Part shown: piece by piece, positions 1 through 10,310 of the stretch | Layout of the letters: each line of letters starts with the position of its first letter | How positions within the stretch are numbered: the stretch's first letter is position 1 | NCBI GenBank assembly: GCA_019155205.2 | Contig: JAHNZQ020000308.1 | Span: forward strand, 1,213,264-1,277,263 | Reading direction: 5' to 3' | Length of the DNA stretch: 64,000 bases | From: Gracilaria vermiculophylla | Lineage: Eukaryota > Rhodophyta > Florideophyceae > Gracilariales > Gracilariaceae | Notes under the pieces: model-generated | What the model was told of the DNA's origin: nothing | Databases searched by the model: none | What the model saw: only the letters and a program-made list of their open reading frames with translations | Program-made: the position numbers and the translations under genes

Positions 1-123
1 TTATAAAGAAGACGGTGTACATATCTTTTTGAAACGATTCTACATAGACTATGTGCAAAATCTAGTCTACAGTACAGTTTTGGCGCACTTTTGAGGGGTA
101 ATATGTTTTTGAAACGCACTGTA
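1..123 (+). mobile_element. Right end of a Tc1/mariner-type element (IR/DR-like)
   Basis: Two copies of a motif of the form TTTTTGAAACG-N6-TA lie in the same orientation at about 26-42 and 105-123, 81 bp apart. The outer one reads TTTTTGAAACGCACTGTA and closely matches the right end of the MITE at 9485-9503. Two same-direction motifs at one end is the IR/DR arrangement known from some Tc1 elements. The rest of this element lies outside the window or was lost. Confidence 0.45.
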
Positions 124-189
124 CATAACGTATCAGTGCTGCAAATAAACGCGGTATAAAATGGGGGCTGTGTCCCGGAAAAGTGTCTT

Positions 190-940
190 GCAGAAACGTT
201 GCGAAAAAACGTAAACTTCAATATAGCTAAATCAGCAATATGGTGTAAAAGAAATAAGAAGAATGTGTTTAAGTATAAAACAATGGAGAATTGTTTTTCT
301 AGAAGACCATAATAAAAAAAATTATATCTTGGTTTTCAAACTGGGCGTACTTGAAAAAACCAAAGAAAACTGTCATGGGTTGACGATAAAAATGTCAAAT
401 TGAACGGACCGGATTGTTATAAATATTATTGGTATAATTGTAGAAAGAAACGCTCTCAATTTTGGACAACACACACTCGAGGAGGTTCTCTATTTGGTAT
501 GGCCTGGTATATCAGAATATGGAACAACATATATTGCGTTTCTTGATAGTAGTATTGACTCTCCGTGCTACGTACCAATAAGAGTTTTGTATCTTTATGC
601 TATCTTTTGCATATTGTGTATATGAAGAAAAGTTTTTGTTTTTCAACAAAATAATTCACCTATACAGAAACCTAAATTGGTGTCAGGATGGCTACAAAAA
701 GCATTCATAAAGGTCATGGATTAGGCCGCACGCTAACTCCATCGAAAATGAATATAATTTATTACTCAAAATGATTCATGGCTATGGAAGGTAGCTTAGC
801 ACAGTTGTTGACTTGAAAAACTGTATTAAGAATTGCTGGGACAGTATTTTAATATCGACAATTAACGGCCACATTATTTCGATGCTCAAACGCTGCATTA
901 GCGTTATTCAGCCAAAAGGTGAAAAACTTAGTTACTGTGT
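190..940 (+). pseudogene. Degenerate Tc1/mariner transposase
   Basis: Translated in shifting forward frames, this stretch follows a Tc1-type DDE transposase. QKRCEK appears near 190, then VDDKNVKLNGPDCYKYYW around 376-430 (first catalytic Asp at about 382-384), a Trp/Gly-rich block, FQQNNSP around 641-660, GWLQKAFIKVMD around 690, an SIEN block around 740, and a C-terminal DLKNCIKNCWDSI...KGEKLSY block at 813-936. It is broken by several stops and frameshifts. The second catalytic Asp of the family's FQQDN block is Asn here (650-652), so it would be inactive even without the frameshifts. The N-terminal DNA-binding half is missing or unrecognisable. Family assignment rests on these motifs and is fairly secure. 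Confidence 0.7.
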
Positions 941-962
941 CGCCAAAAAGAGTTTTATAGTT

Positions 963-1099
963 GATAAAGATGTTATGATTTTGAAACGGTTTATGGACTT
1001 GCAATTATTTTAAATCTTGATTTTGTAGTCATACAATACTAAAATAACTTTTTATTATTATTTTGACACCAACGTGATATAATTTTGAAACAGACTGTA
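963..1099 (+). repeat. Right terminal repeats of the degenerate Tc1 element
   Basis: The motif ATTTTGAAACGGTTTA (about 971-987) and its relative AATTTTGAAACAGACTGTA (1081-1099) lie in the same orientation about 110 bp apart, downstream of the transposase remnant. This repeats the inner/outer arrangement seen at 1-123, and I read it as the right end of the transposase-bearing element. A matching left end was not found. Confidence 0.45.
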
Positions 1100-1725
1100 T
1101 GGGCGAAGTTCGCCAATTGTCAGCGTTTTACATTTTGCCCCCAATTAAAGCCTGCGAGGGTCCCACCGCCACGCTGTCCCTCAGATAGATCCAAGCCCGG
1201 AAAGATCGAATGCCGACTGTCAGTCTGTGGCGGGCGACCATCATAAAGTACAGCGGTGCCAAATGACAAAGCAGTCCAAAAGTTAATGGATACACCAATC
1301 ACGAGATTTCTGAAAAACGCATGCTCTCGACAGCCGTGAACAGTAGGCCCACACGAATACGCATGAAGCCCTTGCATTGAATAAGGGGCGGTGTTCGTAT
1401 GCCACCTGCTGGCTACAGGCTCAGAGCACACGAGTGCGCTCTAGGAACAAGAGAATCGGATTTAAGGCTGCATGCTCTCGATCCGGGAGCCGTGAGTCGC
1501 ATGGTTGGCGGTGGTTTTGACGAGATGCTCGTCGCCACCGCTTTATCTGTCAAGTTAGCTCGCGGGATGAAATTAGACTGCACACGGTACCTACTTTACA
1601 AATCGTTTGTCTATAATCAGTCACAGGAGAGCAACGCCCACCTCTGGTCCTCTTTTCGCGATCAAGTTCTTCTTTGCAAACGTGTACTCCTGGAGTACAC
1701 AAGAACAAAATCAAGACTCAACGAG
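1100..1725. other. Intergenic; 3' hairpin of the FkbM gene
   Basis: No convincing gene. A perfect 9-bp inverted repeat with a single central base lies at 1682-1700 (GTGTACTCC-T-GGAGTACAC), 26 bp past the stop codon of the minus-strand methyltransferase gene. It could form a hairpin in that gene's 3' UTR. Confidence 0.35.
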
Positions 1726-2526
1726 TTAGAGACGCGAAGCGAAACGGAAAGTGAATAAATTGGTCGCGCAACGTACCAGCTTGGTTTTATGAACCAGCCA
1801 GAATCCGAGTTTGTCCATATCTTCAATAGCTTCACGCACCATTTGAGGCCCTTTGTCAAAATACCTGGCGTGGAACTCGATGAGCACTTGGTCCGCGGCG
1901 ATGTCGACGGAATGCAGGCACCATTGGCGAATGACATCAAACTCGGCGCCCTCCACATCAATCTTGAGGATGGCCAACTGCTCATGACCGTTGTCTTCCA
2001 TCATGGTCTGAAGCTTGAGCACAGGAAAGGTGCCAACCTTTCCCTCCTGAGCCACCCCGTTCTGTTCCATGACGGTGTAGCTGTCGGCGTTCCCCTCGGG
2101 TAATTTGAGTTTAAGGTCGCCATCGTAGGAAGCCAGACCGACTCTGTGGAAGACAAAGCGATTCGGAATGGGGCGTTTCGAGAAAAAATCCTCAGCCGTA
2201 GGGGTAGGGTCCCAGCCATGGTGTACGGTTCCAAACTGCTTCATCATGGCTTCGTCCCACTTGATGTTGCGCCCGATGCCGATGGTGTACACGATTTTGT
2301 CCTTGAGCGAGTACAGCGGGCTACACATGGTCCACCCTCCGTACGCGTCCCCCCGCCTGATCAGCCGGGCACAGTCCAGCATGTGAGCGGCTGCGATCGC
2401 ACGGCCGAACGCGTTGGACCACGTGATGAGACAAACGGCAAAGACGGTGAGCGAGAGCAAAATGATCAGCAGACGGACGCGGGCGCGTGACGGCTTGACC
2501 GCCGGCGGCTTGGCTGTCAACGACAT
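1726..2526 (-). CDS. FkbM-family (Methyltransf_22/METTL24-like) methyltransferase, membrane-anchored
   Basis: Predicted 266-aa type II membrane protein. A Lys/Arg-flanked hydrophobic segment at residues 18-36 follows a short cytosolic tail. The lumenal part carries a TIGIG nucleotide-binding-like turn (81-85) and the hallmark LKIDVEGAEF of FkbM-type SAM-dependent methyltransferases (187-196), followed by VLIEFHARYF. I chose the ATG at 2526 because it gives the classical short tail plus anchor; the frame stays open to 2850 and an earlier ATG cannot be excluded, though the upstream part is Arg-rich and looks non-coding. The topology suggests a Golgi enzyme that O-methylates a glycan or a secreted substrate. 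The substrate is unknown. A second FkbM gene lies at 48102-49412 but belongs to a different subgroup. Confidence 0.75.
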   Translation of the reverse strand: MSLTAKPPAVKPSRARVRLLIILLSLTVFAVCLITWSNAFGRAIAAAHMLDCARLIRRGDAYGGWTMCSPLYSLKDKIVYTIGIGRNIKWDEAMMKQFGTVHHGWDPTPTAEDFFSKRPIPNRFVFHRVGLASYDGDLKLKLPEGNADSYTVMEQNGVAQEGKVGTFPVLKLQTMMEDNGHEQLAILKIDVEGAEFDVIRQWCLHSVDIAADQVLIEFHARYFDKGPQMVREAIEDMDKLGFWLVHKTKLVRCATNLFTFRFASRL

Positions 2527-2902
2527 GCTGTTTGTCGCGGAATGGCGCCGGGCGGCCGCTCGAGTTGAATGGCTGCGCGACGGCGGTGTTGCTGGAGCCG
2601 CTGCGGGCTGTGGCGCGAGGCGGGAGAGCAGACAGCACTCGCGCACCGGACGACGCTCCCTACGCCGATGCTCGCGTCGTCTGCTGTCATACCCAGCGCG
2701 TCGTTCATGGATGTACCTTACTATCATTGTCACGAAAGGGCACGTGTAATAAAACCTCAAGCTGGTAAGCACTGTAAGGAAGGCACAAGTGTGGGCTTTA
2801 CACGTGTGAACACATGAACTGACTGAAAGTCCGACATAAGCTCGAGTCACTGCTCTGTCACATCAGTCACGTTCACGGAGCGATCAGAGCAGAAGCTCAA
2901 AT

Positions 2903-3322
2903 TCAGCACCACCCGCCACTACAGCCTCCATCACCACTCCCGTCACCGCTCCCGTCCTCGCCGGCGCCGGCGCTGCCGCGCTGACGCGTCGCCGCCGCCG
3001 GCCGCCTCATCGCGCGCCGCCGCCCCGCGCCCACACGCGCAGGGTAGCGCGTCGTCGCGGCGTCCGCGAGCGCGGCGGCGTGCACGCGCCGCAGGCTCTG
3101 GGAGAGCGAGCGGTCCGGGCGAACAGGCGCCGAGCGCGTGGCGGCTAGCGCGACGGCAAGGCCGACGGCGGCGCTGAAGCGCAACGGGACGGCGGCGCCC
3201 GAGATACCGGCGGCGGCGACGGCGCGCGGGATGTCGGCAGCGGCAAAGGGGTCGGGGGCGCAGCTCGCCGCGCGCGGCGAAGAGGCGGCGGAGCGTGTCG
3301 ATTTCGGCGGTGCAAGAGACAT
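2903..3322 (-). CDS. Small hydrophobic Ala-rich hypothetical protein
   Basis: A 139-aa frame with mostly G or C in third codon positions. It has a Ser/Ala/Arg-rich N-terminus, a hydrophobic stretch at about residues 36-62 (one or two possible membrane segments), a basic middle, and a Gly/Ser-rich tail ending in GGWC. The N-terminus could be a mitochondrial or plastid transit sequence. A competing ATG four bases upstream (3326) opens an Arg-rich frame that I reject. A TATA-like TTTATAAT lies close upstream (3341-3350). No family was recognised; it may be a chance frame in GC-rich DNA. Confidence 0.35.
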   Translation of the reverse strand: MSLAPPKSTRSAASSPRAASCAPDPFAAADIPRAVAAAGISGAAVPLRFSAAVGLAVALAATRSAPVRPDRSLSQSLRRVHAAALADAATTRYPARVGAGRRRAMRRPAAATRQRGSAGAGEDGSGDGSGDGGCSGGWC

Positions 3323-4863
3323 CCATGAAGTCGCAGAAAGATTATAAATTGGTGGCCTGGGTCTTCTCTGTCGTTCTTCGAGAGCTTTTGCTAATGACCT
3401 GTCTCAAGTACTGTGGACGGCCTCGTCTCTAAGATTAAACACGCGCGCAATTTGCGATACAGGGGAACTGATACGCAGCACATTGAGTCCCTCTCGTCCG
3501 CCGTACTCTGTGTTTGTAGCGGCTGAACATGAAACATTTCCCGCTGGGGTACTTCCATAACGTCTTTGGAATATTGTTCTAGCAATCAGGCTACAAGAAT
3601 CAGCTTCAAAGGAACTGAAAGTGCATAATGCTCCTTCCGCGAACGTGTCTGTTGTGATATTGAGTACTGAAATAAACGAAAACAATCGATGTTTCTGATA
3701 TTAACAGTTCAGAAATAAACGATGAAAAACGCAATTCTGACCGCTATTCAGAAAAATATCAATAGTTCTTGATCAATGGCAGTGTTTTCTGTTTTTTTTT
3801 TATTAATTGATTAGACAAGCTTGGCTCAGCTAAAAAGACGGTTCTTGATGCAAAGCATTAAAGCCGCATAGAATTCGTTTGCATTTAATGTCACACACCC
3901 TTTGTCGCTAAGGCAGAGCTTCGCACCGCATTTGAGGCGCGCAACGTCAAAGACTGCATTAGACGCGCGCATTCAGTAAATTGTGCAGGGTATCAGTACA
4001 GACAACGCGCTGTTACTGAGCCGCCGCATGACACCGATACTAAATCGCGATGAGTGTCGCAAGGGGAAAGTGCTTCCTGTCGCCTGCCACACCTCTATCG
4101 CCACCGTCATCGGCTCGGGCATGCTTGCGCTGCCCATCGCACTATTTTCCACCGCCGTGCACTTGTTCCTCGCAGCGGCGTGGAGTCGCGCTTTCGTGCA
4201 TCCCCAGCGACGACGTGAGTTCGAGTGACCCACTGAAATGTCACGCGCTGCGCCACGTGTGGTCAGTCTGACGTCAGAATTGTAAAGGGCATCAGAAAAG
4301 TACGACACGTGCGGGTGTACATTACAGTAACTATTCTAAGGGAAGGTAATGAGGTCTGCACGTGAAGAGCGCACAGTAGTTTTGTACAGTGTTTTCCGAG
4401 AGAGATTTGAATTGTCTGGCCACGTGCGCGCGCAGTGTTTCTGTCAGAGCTACAAGCCAGAGCTTGGCGGCTGGCGTTTTATGGAAAACAACGGCAGCGG
4501 TGCGCCGCACTGGCAAACGCATGGCTGCGTTGTGTGAACTTGCGGCGAAGCGCGGCTGGCGGCGCGGCGCGCCAGTCTCAGCAGCGCCATGACAACTGAT
4601 ATTTCGCTCGCGACCGACGTGTCTTGCAACGTGCCGCGATTTTTGGTCGTGCAGTTCGTGCTTGTGAAGACGAGTGTAAGGGCGTCAGCAGCAAGCTCCA
4701 GAAGGAGCAACACGAAGCGCGTAAAAGGGGCAATGTGGGACGTAGTAGCCTGTGGTTTTTGTTGCCACGCTGTACAAGTGTAGAGGATACTTGCCACTGA
4801 CAAAGGGGCCGAAGGGGGCCAAGGCGCGACGGCGGGACGAAACAAGTCGTGCGTCGTGCGCCC
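3323..4863. other. Intergenic region without a confident gene
   Basis: About 1.5 kb with only short overlapping frames. One forward frame at about 4074-4210 reads like the first helix of an amino-acid transporter (SIATVIGSGMLALPIAL) but stops soon afterwards, so it is at best a relic. Nothing else is supported. Confidence 0.4.
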
Positions 4864-5170
4864 TCATACATGGCGAGGAGAGAACGCGCGTAATAGACGT
4901 GCAGTGGGACTGGCCGTGGAGAGTATTGCGCGCCGCGCAGGCGTAGTGCGGGGCGATGGACGGAGGCACACAAGAAGGGACAAGTGAAGACCAGATTCTC
5001 GTGCTTGGCTTCCTACCCGGACCTCGCCGCGAGGCCGGAGGTCCTGTCGGTTTTATTAGGGGACTTTGGGAGATTCGCGCACCTCCGAGGTGCCAGCGGG
5101 GTGTGTGGTGCACTGAAGAGCGAGTGCACAGAGCAAAGTGTCGCAGCAGTCTGTGTCTGTCTCAGTGTGA
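4864..5170 (+). repeat. Dispersed repeat family A, copy 1
   Basis: About 305 bp related by eye to 19368-19670. Shared blocks in the same order are CATACATGGC at the left, then GCGAT...GAGGC, GACAAGTGAAGAC, CCCGGACC, CGCGAGG, TTTTAT, TTCGCGCACC, GAGGTGCCAGCG and GGTGCA. One reading frame is also similar between the copies (GTSED..LV.G..PGP.RE, then RCQRG.WC), though neither gives a long intact ORF. The nature of the element is unknown. Confidence 0.6.
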
Positions 5171-6009
5171 TTGAAATGGCACCTTTTCGTACCTGGTGCC
5201 ATGACAGCATTACAGCCTACCGTCGCATGACAGAAGCGAGGCGCCCGCCATTGTAGCACTGTGATTGGCACGCGTATTTTGCACCGGCGCCGAGCGTTGT
5301 CGAGCGTCGTCGGCCGAAATGATTGCACTCAGACCCTGTGCCCCTCGCGCCGCCTTCGCTCTTCGTTGGTGTGCACGAGGCGGGTTATCTTCCTCTCGAA
5401 CTGCTCGCAACGCGCGCTTATTCTGCGTCACCAGCTCCATAACGTACGATGCCCGCGCAGCCGAGTGAGTAAAGCCAACATAAAGCTAAACAAGGAGCCA
5501 CAATCACGCAGAGCAAGGGGCAGCATACGCTTGGGAAGCCTGCCTTCCTTGTGGCACGTTGCACAGTCGCGTAGCATACCTTGGGAGTGGAAAACCGCGC
5601 CCAGTCAGGGCCAGACGCGGGGCCACCGCAGGTCGTGTCGTATCGTGAGCGTGAGCACAGTTGTGCATTCCACAGCGCACCGTGCCCGCAGCCACTGCGA
5701 CTCGGCGGAGGCGTGGCAGCGCGTCTGCCGCGGACGGCGGCGCCCGCCGCGCGCAGCACTTGTTAGCTTGCCGAGCGCTCGCGCCCCCGCAACGGCCACA
5801 ACTTACTTTCGAGCGCGTTCTTTACTGCGCAGCGCGCTCCCCCCCAGCGCCGCGCCGGGCGCACAAACGTCCCATGCCCGGCGCGCAAAGCGCAAAAGTC
5901 GCGTGTGCTAGCTTGAGTCCCTTCCGACGGCGTTGCGCCGCCGAGTCTGCAAAGCTGTCGGACCACGCGCGCGCCGCAACGCGCCAGGCGCGCGCCGCCT
6001 CGTGAGCTG
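5171..6009. other. Intergenic GC-rich region
   Basis: Moderately to strongly GC-rich DNA downstream of the channel-like gene. Open frames occur on both strands, but none shows a signal peptide, domain or repeated motif. I see no supported gene. Confidence 0.4.
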
Positions 6010-7704
6010 CTACCGGCCCATCGCGCTCTGCGCCAAGTACGGCGCGTAGCGCGGCAGCTGGCTCTCAACCAGGTCAATCGTCAGGTCCGACGAGCTATCC
6101 GTGCCGCACGCGTCGTTCAGCTTGGGCGCGTGCGCCATCGCCAGCCCCACGTGCGACAGCCCGCCGCCGTCGCCCTCGACGCGCGGCGGCGGCTTCTTCT
6201 TCCACAGCACCAGCACCAGCACGGAGCAGATCAGCGGTGGCACCACGAACACCAGGCACGGGATGAGGATGATCATGGGGCCGATGTCCAGCGTGTTGGA
6301 CTTGCCGCACTCCTCCGTGTGCCCCTCCAGCGCCGCGTCTATCAGCTGCATCGTGCGCCCCTCGATGCGCAGCCCGACCAGCTCGCGGTCCACCTGCAGC
6401 CGCCGCTCCTCCGACACCGCAAAGTTGTACAGCCACCCGCCGTTGAACTGGTACAGCACGTCCTGCGTCTCGAAGATGGACAGCTCGCTGCACGACGAGT
6501 GCTGCATGAGCAGGTACTTTCCCACCACTTCGAACGTCACCATGAACGTCGCCTCGCCGCGCTGCACACTCTGGATGCACTCGATGGCGGTGGGACAGTT
6601 CTGCCACGGGGGGGCGCCGTCCCACTGATGGTTCCTGCCGTTGCGCACGGTGGCGTCCCACACGTTTTCCAGCGCCGATTCCTTGAGCACGGCAAAGTCG
6701 GCCAGCTGCGCCGTGCTGAGGCGGCGGATGGGCTTGGACAGCGACAGATTCTGCTGCTGGAACAAAAAGTTGACGACGGCCACCTCGTAGAAGAGCGCAA
6801 AGATGGCGATGAAGGCGAGGAGCGCAATGCGGAACAGCGACATGGAGAGGCCGTACTTGGTGGCGAACGACACGGTGTCGGCGGCGCTGTCGCTGTCGCG
6901 GCGCTGCGCGGCCTCGTGCGCCATCGCCTGGTCGCGCTCGCCCGTGAAGATGAAGAAGGCGGTGATGAGGCTGCGGCCGCGGAACCAGTGGAAGCGCACG
7001 GCGATGGCGAGGCACACGACGACGAACAGCAGCAGCACGGCGGCGAAAATGCCCCACGCGCCGCTGTGGAACGGCTTGATGAGCTGCACAAACGGGCCGC
7101 GCGAGCCGCCGAACTCGGAGCCCTTGCGGCCGATGATGATCATGACGCTGTCCAGAAACGGGGCGGACGGGTGGTTGCGGCACTGGCGCTGCGGCATCTC
7201 CAGCAGCAACCCGGACACGGCGAAGCGGTAGTTCTGCTCGGCGCGGACGTTGATAAAGTCGACGAGCTGGTTGAAAGTGCATTGGTCCGAGTGGCCGGCC
7301 CACATGCACCAGTCGTCGCGCGACGACGTGAGCTTGTGCAGTTCAAAGGCAATGCCGTGAATGCCGCCGGCGTGCGCCAGCTCGCTCTCAAAGTCGCCGC
7401 AGCGGAAGGGCCTCTGCAGCGGGAGGGCGGCGGCGGAGCTGTTGAAGTTGTGGATGTCGTTGAGGATGACGAAGGGCGTCTCCTGCACGAAGACGTAGCA
7501 CGTGCGGTTGGTGTCGTCGCGGCATACATCGTAGAGGTGGGGCTCGACGTGCATGTTGGCCAGGCAGCTGTTGGAGCTGCGCAGCGACGCGTGCGGGTCG
7601 TACGCGGCGCAGTCGAAGTTGCCGTTGGCGGGCGACTGGGCGCTGGGGAGCGCGAGCGCGAGCGCGAGGAGGGCGGCGACGCACAGCAGCGACGCCGGGC
7701 TCAT
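6010..7704 (-). CDS. Ionotropic glutamate receptor-like membrane protein (putative ligand-gated channel)
   Basis: Predicted 564 aa. A signal peptide (1-23) is followed by an extracellular Cys-containing segment with FVQETPFVIL (72-81), which resembles the start of the S1 ligand-binding lobe. Membrane helices lie at about 216-238, 290-316 and 476-500. Between the first two is ITAFFIFTGERD, where a re-entrant pore loop would sit. Between the second and third is an S2-like lobe with IRRLSTAQLADFAVLKESA (326-344), the typical receptor sequence just after the pore helix. The order S1-TM-loop-TM-S2-TM is that of ionotropic glutamate receptors. There is no large N-terminal domain. ATG 7704 was chosen because it starts the signal peptide; the frame upstream to 7845 is Pro/Arg-rich. 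Ion selectivity and ligand are unknown, and the homology is distant. Confidence 0.55.
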   Translation of the reverse strand: MSPASLLCVAALLALALALPSAQSPANGNFDCAAYDPHASLRSSNSCLANMHVEPHLYDVCRDDTNRTCYVFVQETPFVILNDIHNFNSSAAALPLQRPFRCGDFESELAHAGGIHGIAFELHKLTSSRDDWCMWAGHSDQCTFNQLVDFINVRAEQNYRFAVSGLLLEMPQRQCRNHPSAPFLDSVMIIIGRKGSEFGGSRGPFVQLIKPFHSGAWGIFAAVLLLFVVVCLAIAVRFHWFRGRSLITAFFIFTGERDQAMAHEAAQRRDSDSAADTVSFATKYGLSMSLFRIALLAFIAIFALFYEVAVVNFLFQQQNLSLSKPIRRLSTAQLADFAVLKESALENVWDATVRNGRNHQWDGAPPWQNCPTAIECIQSVQRGEATFMVTFEVVGKYLLMQHSSCSELSIFETQDVLYQFNGGWLYNFAVSEERRLQVDRELVGLRIEGRTMQLIDAALEGHTEECGKSNTLDIGPMIILIPCLVFVVPPLICSVLVLVLWKKKPPPRVEGDGGGLSHVGLAMAHAPKLNDACGTDSSSDLTIDLVESQLPRYAPYLAQSAMGR

Positions 7705-8900
7705 GTTGAAACGAGCGTTTGGAAGAGAGTTTGAAGACGCGCGGGGGCAGAAGCAGCGGCCATCAAGGCGATGGCGGCGGGCGGCGGGCGGCGGGCAGTG
7801 GCGTGGCGGAGGCGGAGATGGCGTGCGCAACGCGACGGGCAGCACTGCGAGGCCGGGCGCGGCGGAGCCGCGGCTGAGCGCGGCGACGGGTCGGGCAGCG
7901 GGCGGGGGGCGGAGGGCGGAGGGCGGAGGGCGGAGGGCGGAGGGCGGAGGGGCGGGGGGGCGGAGGGCGGAGGGGCGGGGGGGCGGAGGGGCGGTGGGCG
8001 GCGGGGTGGCGGTGGACGGGGCGGCGGGGTGAACAAGGCGAGCAAAGCGTGCAGCTAACTAGCGGCGAGCGGACGATGCGGTTAGGCGCCGTGGGGGCGC
8101 AGACGGCACACAGTGCGTTTGTTTTATGAGCCAGCGCGCGCACGCGGGGGCGCGCACGCGGGGCGCTAAGGGCGCGCAGGCGGCGCGCTAAGGGCGCACA
8201 CAGCGGGCGTGACGCGACAGGGGCGCGCGCGCGCGCGCGTTGCTGCGCTGCGACTGGTCGGGGGCGAAAACACGCCAGTAAGGCGGCGGCTCGCGCGGCG
8301 GCGGCGGCGGCGCGGCCAACAAGCGCGGCGATGCGGGATACAGTACAAGCGCCGCGCGCACCTCGCGGCGCAGCCTTCGCCCGCGCTCGCGCGGCGGCTG
8401 CGTGCAGGCGCGCGCGCGCGGCTCGCGGCGCCCCCCTGCTCCGCGCGGCGCGCGGCGCGGCGGCGCGGCGGCGGAGCGGCGGCGCTGCAGGGCGCGCGGC
8501 GAGTGGCAGGCGGGCGGAGCTGCGGCGCTGCGTCTGGCGGCCGCGCGCGGCGCGAGTCGAGCGCGCGGCGGGCGGTGCCGTACGATAGGCGCAGCGCGGC
8601 GGGCTAACCGGCGCACGCGCCGCTGGCCGTCCGTACGAGGCGCGTGTGGAGCAAAACGTTTTGCACGCAGCTGGTGCGGAGCTTGCAACGAGTCACAACG
8701 TGGCGGCGCAGGTGCCATGCCGATGCTAAGCATGCACCTGTGCAAGCATCATTGGCACAATCGGCGCTAAAAAAATAAGCGCGCGCTTGCGGGGAGACAG
8801 CAACTCGGAATCGCGCTGCGCACGAGCGCAAGTGAGCGTGTACTTCGCACAGGAACAGTTTTCTCGGCGCGTAATGTGTCGCAAAGTTGGTCTGGCTCTT
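7705..8900. other. GC-rich promoter-side region
   Basis: Extremely GC-rich DNA (mostly G/C-runs and CG-rich words) upstream of the receptor-like gene. Arg/Ala/Pro-rich open frames occur on both strands, as expected of such composition. No frame has a recognisable motif. The minisatellite at 7905-8030 lies inside. Confidence 0.4.
7905..8030 (+). repeat. GGGCGGA minisatellite
   Basis: Imperfect tandem array of a 7-bp GGGCGGA/GGGGCGG unit covering about 120 bp. The G-rich plus strand has many G-runs and could form G-quadruplexes. It lies 200-330 bp upstream of the start of the minus-strand receptor-like gene. Confidence 0.8.
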
Positions 8901-8929
8901 TTGCGTTTTTGTGCAATACGCTTCACGTT

Positions 8930-10310
8930 GCATACGCCATCCGAAAGCTGTGTGTGTTATGGTAGCTGTTAGAATTGGTTCCAAATGGTACTGTTTTCGT
9001 ATATAAAGCCTGTTTCAAAAGTATACGACACCTGCGGTTTTGATGCAAATCATCGTTTTTAGTACTGTAGTGCTAACAAAATCAATTTTCAAAAATATTC
9101 AAGTTAAAAAACAGTTTCTCTCTCTCAAACTTCATTTTTGGCCCTCTTAAGCACTTGATTTTCGCTTCTGCGTACGAAACAATACTAATTCAACGCTTTT
9201 CATCGCGTTTCTCTAATGTCCCATATTCGAAATATTCATGGTTTCTGCGCTATTTCCATTATTTTATTTTAATCATAACCTGTTCAATATGGGTTGTGGT
9301 GGCCATAAGTCATTTTCAGAAGGACAAGTTTTATAAAACGTTATGTGCCGGCACTTGTAAGCCTTTTACGGTCTATGACACTTAGTGAGAAGGCTTGGTA
9401 TGTAGTTCTTAACTATGTTCAAATTTTATTTGCTCTTTTTTGCTTGTGATAATGTACAAATATGAAAAACATTGGGTGTGCTATACTTTTGAAACGCACT
9501 GTACTCGTCATGTATCGCGCGTGCAAAGCTCGTGTGCACAAACAAATTACACATACACAATTCGTTCACACCCCAATCATTTCGGGCTTCAATTGTGCGA
9601 GCTGTACAACGTGTACAGCAGCGCGCCACCGTCAGCGTAACCTCGCTTGACACCTAGCCACATTAAACACCCACCGGCGCACCTGTTTCCACTCATCGCC
9701 AATGCTACCGAACAAGTGCGTTGCTAACACTAGCTAGTGCATTCGTATCAACGACGATGCGTCCACTCACTTTGCTACTCCGTCGCTCGCTGCATGTACG
9801 CACTTGACAACCAACTGATTCTGAACACAGTTCGAAGCGCCATTTTGGGCAGCGCCACAAGCAGCAACGTTGCGCCTGTGCTTGCGAGTCTCCGCCGAAA
9901 AGCTGCACTAACGCATCTTTGTGCGGAGCGAGCTTATCAAGGCGACGCAGCTGCGCAGCCGTTTAAAGGCGAAAAAAATGCCATTCATCGTTGCTTGTAA
10001 TGCGGTCACTTTAGTACGCACTGCGCGCTCAAATGACGCCCGTTTCAAGTGTTGTCGCTGTCCTGCTTTGGCCCAAATTTGCAACTCTGCGCTTGAACTC
10101 AAGTACTCTTACGATTTGTACCAACGTACGCTCTATGGAAAGCTACATGTGTTTTCTCTCTTTTCACAACATAATGTAGGCAACACGTCATTAGTTTTTC
10201 CGTCACAGAAAGTAGCATGCTGCTCGCGTTTCTTGCAATCGCCATTTGCAACAAAAACCACTCTTCGCAAGTCTCCATTGAAGCGACGCATTTCATGTTG
10301 AACTGCCACT
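8930..10310 (+). repeat. Dispersed repeat family B, copy 1 (split by a MITE)
   Basis: The right part (about 9505-10310) aligns by eye with 37040-37530 in the same orientation and with 35666-36240 and 19883-20400 reversed. Shared words include GCGAGTCT...CGAAAAGCT, GCCCGTTT.AAGTGTT, GTGATTTGTAC.AA-like, GAAAGCTACATGT.TTT and TTTTTCCGT.A. The left flank (8980-9001, CCAAATGGTACTGTTTTCG) matches the reverse complement of 36345-36372. The copy is interrupted by the insertion at 9002-9503. It carries no convincing coding capacity. Confidence 0.65.
9002..9503. mobile_element. Tc1/mariner-type MITE (about 500 bp, TA target duplication)
   Basis: The left end TAAAGCCTGTTTCAAAAG and the reverse complement of the right end, TACAGTGCGTTTCAAAAG, form terminal inverted repeats that continue with GTATA(C/G).ACAC. 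TA dinucleotides bound the element. The interior is AT-rich without a transposase. The flanks, when joined, match the uninterrupted relatives at 36345-36372 (reversed) and about 36900-36940, which represent empty sites. The ends resemble those of the dead Tc1 copy at 1-1100, a possible source of transposase. Confidence 0.75.

Noticed and set aside
6130..7734. 534-codon plus-strand frame opposite the receptor-like gene
   Set aside because: Antisense shadow, His/Arg/Val-rich. The minus strand has a signal peptide, membrane helices and ligand-binding-like motifs.
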